64,000 nt of DNA. Origin: Paenibacillus vietnamensis (GTDB lineage: Bacteria > Bacillota > Bacilli > Paenibacillales > Paenibacillaceae). Position 1 is the stretch's first letter, and every line of letters starts with the position of its first letter. Below the pieces are notes generated by a model. The model did not search any database. It saw only the letters and a list, made by a program, of their open reading frames with translations, and had not been told where the DNA came from. The DNA lies in NCBI RefSeq assembly GCF_020169515.1, contig NZ_JAHMHW010000024.1:1-64000 (forward strand), given 5' to 3'. Below, one piece after another: positions 57,179 through 64,000 of the stretch. The translations under genes were made by a program, and so were the position numbers.

Positions 57179-58135
57179 ATGAGGAAATACGAGGTGCTGA
57201 GGGCGGTTGTCATCCTTCAAGCCGTATGTATGGTCGTTTTAACGGTAATGGTTGTAGTAAAGGTATGGCCGGAAGGTCCTGAGTGGCCCGATAACGCGGC
57301 GGGCACGAATGCAGGCAGCGGGGAAGAGGCGGGACCGTCCGGAAATAAGGAAATAGCACGGGTAGGCGGCACATCTATCACATCGGCCGAATTGGAAAGC
57401 CAGCTTTACAAGCAGTACGGCGATGCTGTATTGCGGACCTTGATGGTCCATAAAGCCATCGATTTGGAAGCCGCGGCGGCGGGGCTGTCCGTTTCGCCTG
57501 AGGAGCTTGAAGACGAGCTGCAGCAGCTTGTTCAAGGCTATGACAGCGAATCTCAGTATTTCGAAGTGATGCGGGAGCAGCTCGGCATGACGAAAGAGCA
57601 GGTGCTCGCGGAGCTGAACTACAGGCTGCTGCTGGAGAAAATTGCGGTCAAGAGCGTAGTCGTAACCGACGAAGAAGTGCAGAGCTACATTGACGGGCAT
57701 CGGGAGGAATTCGACCCCCGCCAGCAGCTGCATTTGCAGTGGATATTGACGGAATCGGAGCAAGAGGCAAACTCCGTGCTGCAAAAGCTGAGCGAAGGGG
57801 AAGATTTTGCATTGCTGGCGAGAACTTACTCTATCGACGCTTTCACTGCTGATGTGGGCGGGGATCTGGGGCTAATTGACGATGACGACCCGTTTTACGA
57901 TGAAGAGATGCTGGAAACGGCGAGTCGACTGCAAATTGCGGAAATGGCCGGACCGTTCGAGGTGGACGGAGGATTCGCAGTAATCAGGCTGGTCGAGAGG
58001 CAGACGACTGCCGCCTTGAGCGGCGAACGGCTTTACGATACCGTCCGCAAGCAGCTTGCTCTCGAACGAGCGGAATCGCTTGCTTCGCTGGAGGAATCGC
58101 TTCTTGCCAAATATGAAGCGGTTAAATACAATTAG
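57179..58135 (+). CDS. membrane-anchored parvulin-like foldase (YacD-like)
   Basis: A 318-residue SurA/PrsA-type protein with one N-terminal span (about 7-27) and no lipobox, so it is a signal-anchor protein, unlike the lipoprotein PrsA at 26.5 kb. SurA-N-like helical region (about 60-160), then a degenerate parvulin domain (about 180-275; LHLQWILTESE, FALLARTYSID, GGDLGLI). Several usual active-site residues of parvulins are not obvious, so it may act as a chaperone only. Confidence 0.87.
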   Translation: MRKYEVLRAVVILQAVCMVVLTVMVVVKVWPEGPEWPDNAAGTNAGSGEEAGPSGNKEIARVGGTSITSAELESQLYKQYGDAVLRTLMVHKAIDLEAAAAGLSVSPEELEDELQQLVQGYDSESQYFEVMREQLGMTKEQVLAELNYRLLLEKIAVKSVVVTDEEVQSYIDGHREEFDPRQQLHLQWILTESEQEANSVLQKLSEGEDFALLARTYSIDAFTADVGGDLGLIDDDDPFYDEEMLETASRLQIAEMAGPFEVDGGFAVIRLVERQTTAALSGERLYDTVRKQLALERAESLASLEESLLAKYEAVKYN

Positions 58136-58274
58136 CGTTGAATGGACGATTGGGCTTTTGAAACCATTTCCAAACCTGCAGAAAGTGGCTATTGACAACG
58201 GATGCAAGACATTGTTAAGATGTAGATAGTCAAAAACCAACTGAATTAGTCGGAATAAGGAGGATTTCATTTCC

Positions 58275-59213
58275 ATGGCCAAAATCGTTAATAGTGTATT
58301 AGATCTTATTGGAGATACTCCGCTTGTTCGTTTAAATCGTCTTGTGCCTGAAGGCAGTGCAGAAGTTTATGTGAAGCTTGAATACCAGAATCCGGGTGCA
58401 AGCGTTAAGGACCGTATCGCGATCAGCATGATCAACGAAGCTGAGAAGCAAGGTCTGATCAAGCCGGGCGGCACGATTATTGAGCCTACGAGCGGCAACA
58501 CAGGTATCGGTCTCGCTCTTGTAGCGGCTGCCAAAGGCTACAAAGCGATTCTCGTTATGCCTGAGACGATGAGCCTTGAGCGCCGCAACCTGCTTCGCGC
58601 TTACGGCGCAGAGCTGATTCTGACTCCCGGGTCTGAAGGCATGAACGGTGCGGTACGCAAAGCGGAAGAGCTGGCGGCTGAGAATCCTTCTTACTTCCTG
58701 CCACAACAGTTCAAGAACCAGGCAAACGTGAAAATCCACCGTGAAACGACCGGCCCTGAAATCGTCGAAGCGATCAACTCGCTTGACGGCAAGCTGGACG
58801 CATTCGTTGCGGGTATCGGTACAGGCGGTACGATTTCCGGAGCCGGCGAAGTGCTTAAGCAAAACTTTGAAGGCATCAAAATCTATGCGGTTGAGCCTGC
58901 GGCTTCGCCGATCCTCTCCGGAGGCAAGCCAGGCCCTCACAAAATCCAAGGCATCGGCGCCAACTTCGTGCCTGATATTTTGAACCGTGAGATCTATGAC
59001 GGCGTTATTACGATCGAGAACGAGGACGCGTTCGAATACGCGCGCCGCGCAGCCAAAGAAGAAGGCATCCTTTGCGGTATTTCTTCAGGCGCTTCGATCT
59101 ATGCAGCATTGCAAGTGGCGAAGGAGCTCGGAGCAGGCAAACGCGTTATCGCTGTAGTAGCTAGTAACGGCGAACGTTACCTTTCCACGCCTTTGTTCAA
59201 CTTCGAAAACTAA
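58275..59213 (+). CDS. cysK: cysteine synthase A
   Basis: A 312-residue PLP enzyme making cysteine from O-acetylserine and sulfide. The PLP lysine is in GASVKDR (about 43), the phosphate/substrate loop in PTSGNTGIG (about 75) and GIGTGGT (about 180). AAGGAGG lies before the ATG. TTGACA at 58193-58198 with TTAAGAT about 17 bases on is a weak promoter; a GGAAT word near 58251 might belong to a CymR site, unproven. Confidence 0.96.
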   Translation: MAKIVNSVLDLIGDTPLVRLNRLVPEGSAEVYVKLEYQNPGASVKDRIAISMINEAEKQGLIKPGGTIIEPTSGNTGIGLALVAAAKGYKAILVMPETMSLERRNLLRAYGAELILTPGSEGMNGAVRKAEELAAENPSYFLPQQFKNQANVKIHRETTGPEIVEAINSLDGKLDAFVAGIGTGGTISGAGEVLKQNFEGIKIYAVEPAASPILSGGKPGPHKIQGIGANFVPDILNREIYDGVITIENEDAFEYARRAAKEEGILCGISSGASIYAALQVAKELGAGKRVIAVVASNGERYLSTPLFNFEN

Positions 59214-59232
59214 TTTTTGCAGCTTTGGATCG

Positions 59233-59272
59233 GAAAGCCTTTCATTCTTCGGAGTGGGAGGCTTTCTTTTTG
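59233..59272 (+). terminator. cysK intrinsic terminator
   Basis: GAAAGCCT and AGGCTTTC pair perfectly (8 bp) and TTTTTG follows. Confidence 0.87.
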
Positions 59273-59327
59273 TCTTGCTATTCTGTATACTGAGCAAAAT
59301 AAGTCAAGCGATCGGGGGTTGAAGGTG

Positions 59328-60932
59328 ATGGTCACCGCCTTGGAGCAGTGGATTCGGTGGCACGCCGAACGCAAATATACGACGCTTCCTGTCTTGAAGG
59401 AGCTGCCCTTCCGGCTGGAGGAAAGATCGGGCGTTATTTCGTGGGAAGAGGTATGGCAGGACGCTTCGCCGCATGCCTTCGTGCTGGAGAGCGGGAAGGA
59501 TGGCAGGTACACGTATCTTGGCATCCATCCGGAGGCCATCATAAGAGGGAAAGGGCTTGAAGCGGAGTCGGTTCACTACGAGTCGCTGGAGTACCAAAAC
59601 AAGAGGCATTGGAAAGGGAAGCCGCTTGAGGTCGTACGGCAGTGGATGGGCGGATACCGGGGGCCGAGACTGGAGAATGGTCCGAAGTGGCTAGGCGGGT
59701 GCGTAGGCTTCTGGGGCTATGACGTGGCTAGGACGATCGAACGGCTGCCGGAGATTGCAACCGATGACCTGAATATACCGGACTATTTGTTTATGCGCAT
59801 GAACGAGCTGTGGATTATCGATCATCTGCAGAGCAAGGTGTTTGTCGTCGTCCATGCACCTGTCGATCTGGAAGCGGATGATGCGGAGCTGTCGGCTGCG
59901 TATGAACGGGCTTTGTCTAGAGCGGAGGGACTCAGCGATTATTGGCTGACCTGGTTTGCCGCCGGCGAGGCGCAGGAACGGGCTACAGAGAAACGTGCTG
60001 CGCGCTTGCGACTGACAGAGGAGGATCTGCTGAATATCGACGTGGAAGCCTTGCCGGGGTTATCGATTCCTTTTACAAAGGAAGCTTATATGGAGGCGGT
60101 TAGGAAAATCCAGCGGTATATCGGCCAAGGAGACGTCTTTCAGGTGAATTTGTCGGTCAGGCAAAGCCGCCCGGCGGCTGCGTCTCCGGAGGAGCTCTAC
60201 GAGTGGCTTCGTTTGTTCAATCCGTCGCCGTATATGGGCTTCCTTCGCTGCCCGGATTTTCAGCTGGTATCGGCCTCTCCCGAGCTGCTGGTCGAGCTTG
60301 GCGGAAGCAAGCTGGCTACAAGACCGATTGCGGGCACGAGAAGACGCGGCCGCACCGAGGAAGAGGATCTCCGGTTTGCGGAGGAGCTTCTGTCGAGCGA
60401 GAAGGAGCGGGCGGAGCATATCATGCTGGTGGATTTGGAGAGGAACGATCTTGGACGCATATCCGCCTACGGGACGGTAAAGGTCGAAGAGCTGATGGTG
60501 ATTGAACGGTATTCGCATGTGATGCATCTGGTCTCTCAGGTGGAGGGACAGATTGCCGAAGGAAAGGATGCATACGATGCGATCGCCGCAACTTTCCCAG
60601 GCGGGACGATTACCGGAGCCCCGAAGATCCGCACGATGGAAATTATCGAGGAGCTTGAGCCGGTCCGCAGGGGCCCGTATACCGGGTCGCTGGGATGGAT
60701 TGACTATAACGGCGATATGGAATTTAATATTATTATCAGAACAATGGCGGTACAGGACGGCGTCGTTCATATCCAAGCCGGAGCAGGCATTGTGATCGAC
60801 TCCGACCCGGAACGGGAATACAAGGAATCTCTTAATAAAGCGAAGGCGCTATGGAAAGCCATACAGTACAGTGAGCAATTTGCTGAAGGCGGCCGGATAG
60901 CGGAACCGGACAAAGGGGGAAAGTCACGATGA
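59328..60932 (+). CDS. pabB: aminodeoxychorismate synthase component I (PabB)
   Basis: A 534-residue chorismate-binding enzyme. With PabA glutaminase it makes 4-amino-4-deoxychorismate for folate. C-terminal domain motifs: IAGTRRRG, ERAEHIMLVDLERNDLG (in part), FPGGTITGAPK and GSLGWIDYNGDMEFNI. The folate neighbours decide PabB rather than TrpE. ATG 59328 is 9 bases after GGGGG; TTG 59319 is an alternative. Confidence 0.93.
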   Translation: MVTALEQWIRWHAERKYTTLPVLKELPFRLEERSGVISWEEVWQDASPHAFVLESGKDGRYTYLGIHPEAIIRGKGLEAESVHYESLEYQNKRHWKGKPLEVVRQWMGGYRGPRLENGPKWLGGCVGFWGYDVARTIERLPEIATDDLNIPDYLFMRMNELWIIDHLQSKVFVVVHAPVDLEADDAELSAAYERALSRAEGLSDYWLTWFAAGEAQERATEKRAARLRLTEEDLLNIDVEALPGLSIPFTKEAYMEAVRKIQRYIGQGDVFQVNLSVRQSRPAAASPEELYEWLRLFNPSPYMGFLRCPDFQLVSASPELLVELGGSKLATRPIAGTRRRGRTEEEDLRFAEELLSSEKERAEHIMLVDLERNDLGRISAYGTVKVEELMVIERYSHVMHLVSQVEGQIAEGKDAYDAIAATFPGGTITGAPKIRTMEIIEELEPVRRGPYTGSLGWIDYNGDMEFNIIIRTMAVQDGVVHIQAGAGIVIDSDPEREYKESLNKAKALWKAIQYSEQFAEGGRIAEPDKGGKSR

Positions 60933-61510
60933 TACTCGTTATCGACAACTACGATTCTTTTACGTACAATTTGGTGCAATATTTGGGGGAGCTTGGCGAG
61001 GAAATCGTTGTAAAACGCAACGATGAGATCGATTTGGCGGGCATTGAGGCGCTTGCGCCCGACCACATTCTGATTTCGCCGGGCCCATGCTCGCCTAATG
61101 AAGCAGGCATTAGTCTGTCGTTAATTGACCATTTTAAAGGCAAAATCCCGATTTTCGGCGTCTGCCTCGGTCATCAATCGATCGGACAAGCATTCGGCGG
61201 AGAGGTTGTGCGCGCAGAGAAGCTTATGCATGGCAAAACCTCTGAAATTCATCATAACGGTAAATCGATATTCGAAGGCATGCCTTCTCCTTTTACCGCT
61301 ACTCGCTACCACTCGCTTATTGTCCGCCGCGAGACGCTGCCTGATTGCCTGGAAGTTACGGCAGAAACGGCAGAAGGCGAAATTATGGGCCTGCGTCATA
61401 AGGAATATGCCATTGAAGGGGTGCAATTCCACCCGGAATCCATTATAACGGAGCATGGCCTGACGATGCTTCGTAATTTTCTGCAAAACCGGACGGGCGC
61501 GGCGCGATGA
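60929..61510 (+). CDS. pabA: glutamine amidotransferase PabA/TrpG
   Basis: A 193-residue class I glutaminase. The nucleophile is in GVCLGHQSIGQAFGG (cysteine about 79), histidine and glutamate in FHPESIITEHG (about 170). In B. subtilis this protein serves both anthranilate and aminodeoxychorismate synthases. Overlaps pabB and pabC by 4 bases each. Confidence 0.95.
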   Translation: MILVIDNYDSFTYNLVQYLGELGEEIVVKRNDEIDLAGIEALAPDHILISPGPCSPNEAGISLSLIDHFKGKIPIFGVCLGHQSIGQAFGGEVVRAEKLMHGKTSEIHHNGKSIFEGMPSPFTATRYHSLIVRRETLPDCLEVTAETAEGEIMGLRHKEYAIEGVQFHPESIITEHGLTMLRNFLQNRTGAAR

Positions 61511-62412
61511 AAGTCGGGCTTAACGGCACCGTCGTGGATGCCAACGAAGCCGTGATCTCAGTATACGATCACGGTTTTTTGTACGGTCTCGGCTTGTTCG
61601 AAACGTTTCGAACCTACAATGGGCGGCCGTATTTGCTGGACAGGCATATGAACCGGCTGCTGAACGGCTGCGACCAGCTGGGGATCCGGTATTCATTCGA
61701 ACGCGATAGGCTGACGGGACTGTTGAAGGAGCTGTTATCCGCGAATACGCTTGAGGACGGCTATGTAAGGCTGACCGTCAGCGCCGGGGAAGCGGGTCTG
61801 GGGCTTCCGGCAGGGGACTACAACCGTCCGAATGAGCTTGTATTGGTGAAGGAGCTGCCGCCGCTCCATCTTATGGACAAGCTCCCGGGCAAGGAGCTCC
61901 GTCTGCTGCGGACGCGGCGGAATACGCCGGAAGGGGAGATCCGCTTCAAGTCTTTGCACTATATGAACAATATTATTGCGAAGAGGGAGCTGCTGGCCGG
62001 AACGGCTTCGCCCGGTGCCGAGGGACTGATGCTCAGCGGTGAAGGCTGGCTGGCCGAAGGGATCGTAAGCAATTTATTTTTTGCGAAGGATGGCGTCATC
62101 CATACGCCGTCCATTCAAACGGGAATATTGCCGGGTATTACCCGGGGCCGGGTGATAGAGCTCGGAAGGGAAGCGGGCTTCGAATTACGCGAAGGTCTGT
62201 TCGTCTGGGAGCAGCTGCTGGAAGCGGACGAAATTTGGCTGACTAATTCGATCCAGGAGCTCGTGCCGGTTACGGAGCTTTCTGAGCCGGACGGGGGCAG
62301 CGTCAAAGTAGGAGACGGGGAAGCGGGAGTCATGACGAAGCGATTATTGTCGATGTACCGCGAATCCGCCTGGAACGTCATAGAAGAAAGCAGCATGGGC
62401 GGTTCGGCATAG
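61507..62412 (+). CDS. pabC: aminodeoxychorismate lyase PabC
   Basis: A 301-residue fold-type IV PLP enzyme that releases p-aminobenzoate. SVYDHGFLYGLGLFETFRTY (in part) at about 19 is the family start, the PLP lysine is in RFKSLHYMNN (about 145), and EGIVSNLFF and TGILPGITR follow. ATG overlaps pabA. Confidence 0.93.
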   Translation: MKVGLNGTVVDANEAVISVYDHGFLYGLGLFETFRTYNGRPYLLDRHMNRLLNGCDQLGIRYSFERDRLTGLLKELLSANTLEDGYVRLTVSAGEAGLGLPAGDYNRPNELVLVKELPPLHLMDKLPGKELRLLRTRRNTPEGEIRFKSLHYMNNIIAKRELLAGTASPGAEGLMLSGEGWLAEGIVSNLFFAKDGVIHTPSIQTGILPGITRGRVIELGREAGFELREGLFVWEQLLEADEIWLTNSIQELVPVTELSEPDGGSVKVGDGEAGVMTKRLLSMYRESAWNVIEESSMGGSA

Positions 62413-62466
62413 ACGGGCGGAGCATAAACCGGATGTCGAAAAATATTCAAAAGGAGCGGAAGTTCG

Positions 62467-63312
62467 ATGATGCAAAGACCGGTGTTTAGGAAGAGGGAAT
62501 ACGATTTCGGCAGCGGCACAAAGCTTGAGCTTGGCGGACGCACGCTGATCATGGGCATATTGAACGCGACGCCGGATTCCTTCTCAGACGGCGGGCGCTA
62601 TACGCAAGTTGATGCAGCGGTTGCCCATGCCAAGGCCATGGCAGAAGAGGGAGCCGATATTCTGGATATCGGCGGAGAATCCACAAGGCCGGGCTTTGAA
62701 GAGGTAGAGCTTGAAGAGGAGCTGCGGCGCGTCCTGCCTGTCATCCATGCGGTTCGCAAAGCTTTGCCGCATATGCCGATCTCTATCGATACATATAAAT
62801 CTGAAACGGCACGGCAGGCACTGGAAGCGGGCGCGCATATCATCAACGACATATGGGGGCTGAAGGGTGACCCGAACATGGCCGCCGTTGCGGCGGAGTA
62901 CGGTTGCCCGGTCATTATCAGCCACAACCGTCATTCCCGGGACTATAACGACCTCGTCCCGGATGTGCTCGCCGACCTGCTGGGCAGCGTCGCCATCGCC
63001 CGGGAAGCCGGCATCGCCGACGGGAACATTTGGCTGGACCCCGGTATCGGCTTCGCCAAAACCTACGAGGACAACCTCGAGCTTCTCGGCCGCCTGTCGG
63101 AGCTGTCCGCGCTAGGCTTCCCGGTGCTTCTCGGTACCTCGCGCAAACGGTTCATCCGGCAGGCTTTGAATTTACCGGTAGAGGAGCTCGCGGAGGGAAC
63201 CGCCGCGACCGTCGCCCTTGGCATCGCGCAAGGCTGCCAGATCGTGCGGGTGCATGACGTGCGCGTGAACAAGCGCACGGCGCTCATGACGGACGCGATT
63301 CTGTACCGCTGA
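62467..63312 (+). CDS. folP: dihydropteroate synthase
   Basis: A 281-residue TIM barrel joining p-aminobenzoate to the pterin; the sulfonamide target. IMGILNATPDSFSDGG (about 27-42), ADILDIGGESTRPG (about 60-73), the SIDTYKSE strand, and the DPGIGFAKT and SRKRFI motifs are present. GGAG is 10 bases before ATG. Confidence 0.96.
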   Translation: MMQRPVFRKREYDFGSGTKLELGGRTLIMGILNATPDSFSDGGRYTQVDAAVAHAKAMAEEGADILDIGGESTRPGFEEVELEEELRRVLPVIHAVRKALPHMPISIDTYKSETARQALEAGAHIINDIWGLKGDPNMAAVAAEYGCPVIISHNRHSRDYNDLVPDVLADLLGSVAIAREAGIADGNIWLDPGIGFAKTYEDNLELLGRLSELSALGFPVLLGTSRKRFIRQALNLPVEELAEGTAATVALGIAQGCQIVRVHDVRVNKRTALMTDAILYR

Positions 63313-63377
63313 TCGAGGACGGACTGTCGGAATGGCTTTAGACTTAGATGCAGCAAGCCGTAAGGAGTGTAAGCGAA

Positions 63378-63764
63378 ATGGATAAAATGATCATAAAAGG
63401 TATGCGTTTTTACGGATATCACGGCGTATTCCCCGAGGAGAACAAGCTTGGCCAGCAGTTTTTCGTCGACCTTGAGCTGAGCATGGATTTGGAGCAAGCG
63501 GCTTCGACCGACGATTTAAGCCTGACGGTCAATTACGCGGATATTCATGCTCTTACGAAGAAGATCGTCGAGGGCGAACCGTTCAAGCTGATCGAAGCAT
63601 TGGCCGGTCACGTTGCATCGAAGGTTTTGGAGGCTTATACTATTGTAAATGATGTGACGGTTCGAGTTACGAAGCCGCACCCGCCGTTCGATATCCATTT
63701 TGACGGAGTGACGGTGGAGCTGCGCAGAAAGCGGGATACAGATGGACGAATTATACCCGCGTGA
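63378..63764 (+). CDS. folB: dihydroneopterin aldolase
   Basis: A 128-residue tunnelling-fold enzyme. MRFYGYHGVFPEENKLGQQF carries the active-site glutamate/tyrosine region; NYADIHALTKKIVEGEPFKLIE (in part) and VRVTKPHPPFDIHF with the catalytic lysine follow. ATG 63378 after AAGGAG; an earlier in-frame ATG at 63348 lacks a site. The end overlaps folK by 23 bases. Confidence 0.95.
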   Translation: MDKMIIKGMRFYGYHGVFPEENKLGQQFFVDLELSMDLEQAASTDDLSLTVNYADIHALTKKIVEGEPFKLIEALAGHVASKVLEAYTIVNDVTVRVTKPHPPFDIHFDGVTVELRRKRDTDGRIIPA

Positions 63765-64000
63765 GCCAGTTTGGCCGGAAGCTTATGTCGCCCTAGGCTC
63801 CAACATTGGCAACCGCGAGCAGTTGTTGAAGGATGCGATTGACCGGCTTGACGGGTCCCCCGGCATTCAAGTTTGCCGCGTATCGGGCATTTACGAGACC
63901 GATCCGGTAGGGTACACCGAGCAGCCGCCGTTTTTGAATATGGTGATTGCGGTCAGGAGCGAGCATTCACCTGTGGGTTTGCTGCATCGCCTTTTTGAGA
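63742..64000 (+). CDS. folK: HPPK, 6-hydroxymethyl-dihydropterin pyrophosphokinase (partial, cut by window end)
   Basis: Only the first 86 codons are in the window. After MDELYPREPVWPEAY comes VALGSNIGNREQLLKDAIDRL, IYETDPVGYTEQPPFLNMV (quoted in part), the standard start of HPPK with its pterin- and ATP-binding segments. It begins inside the end of folB, so the folB-folK pair is translationally coupled. Confidence 0.94.
   Translation, partial: MDELYPREPVWPEAYVALGSNIGNREQLLKDAIDRLDGSPGIQVCRVSGIYETDPVGYTEQPPFLNMVIAVRSEHSPVGLLHRLFE

Noticed and set aside
1..64000. CRISPR array, prophage or insertion sequence
   Set aside because: No regularly spaced repeats, cas, integrase, capsid or transposase genes were seen; the only tandem repeat has two copies and no spacer series.

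Overview
This window is a chromosomal segment of a spore-forming Bacillota bacterium, most probably Paenibacillus or a close relative. Gene order follows the well-known csfB-to-folK region of Bacillus subtilis. It differs in ways typical of Paenibacillaceae: a CxxC/CxxC tail on AbrB, an HU gene between mazG and rqcP, and nadABC between ftsH and coaX. Sporulation genes (csfB/gin, yabG, sspF, spoVG, fin, spoVT, yabP, yabQ, spoIIE) and matching sigma-F/G, sigma-H and sigma-K promoter sequences confirm an endospore former. No CRISPR array, tRNA gene, prophage or intact insertion sequence was seen.

Layout. 0-0.4 kb: the end of an rRNA operon (last bases of 23S, then 5S and its terminator). 0.45-1 kb: a minus-strand membrane protein of unknown function. 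1.2-9.2 kb: csfB, a lysine/arginine/ornithine decarboxylase-like gene, tmk, darA, yaaR, holB, ricT, yabA, trmN6, rsmI and divergent abrB. 9.4-13.3 kb: an HD-domain dNTP hydrolase in the place where B. subtilis has metS, then tatD and a c-di-AMP riboswitch controlling a YabE-type wall-remodelling protein. 13.4-27.6 kb: rnmV, rsmA, yabG, veg, sspF, ispE, purR, ridA, spoVG, glmU, ctc, pth, fin, mfd and prsA; the usual prs gene is not between glmU and ctc. 27.6-34.4 kb: an accessory block with a urea ABC transporter operon (urtABCDE) under GlnR/TnrA-type sites, an SPFH protein with a small ribbon-helix-helix partner, and a candidate 25-residue gene. 34.5-45.2 kb: spoVT, a flippase-like membrane protein with a GC-rich insert, mazG, hup, rqcP, yabP, yabQ, divIC, yabR and spoIIE. 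45.3-45.9 kb: an AT-rich gap with a doubtful small gene and an almost perfect 48-bp tandem repeat. 45.9-59.2 kb: yabS, prkD, tilS, hpt, ftsH, nadA, nadB, nadC, coaX, hslO, a membrane-anchored foldase and cysK. 59.3-64 kb: the folate operon pabB-pabA-pabC-folP-folB-folK, cut by the window end.

How it works together. The region mixes housekeeping genes (replication clamp loading, rRNA and tRNA modification, translation quality control, cofactor synthesis) with sporulation regulators. Two c-di-AMP effectors lie about 8 kb apart: the PII-like receptor DarA and the riboswitch before yabE. Spo0A boxes flank abrB and cluster before the HD-domain gene. PurR, which senses PRPP, is preceded by an inverted pair of PurBox-like sites.

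Most interesting non-gene signals: a dispersed, modular, hairpin-forming intergenic repeat present three times in both orientations (7.0, 19.5 and 37.6 kb), one copy lacking its central hairpin; a structured leader before nadA with a hairpin that covers part of the Shine-Dalgarno sequence; a 25-codon gene with its own promoter and terminator; and a tandem promoter-bearing repeat before yabS.
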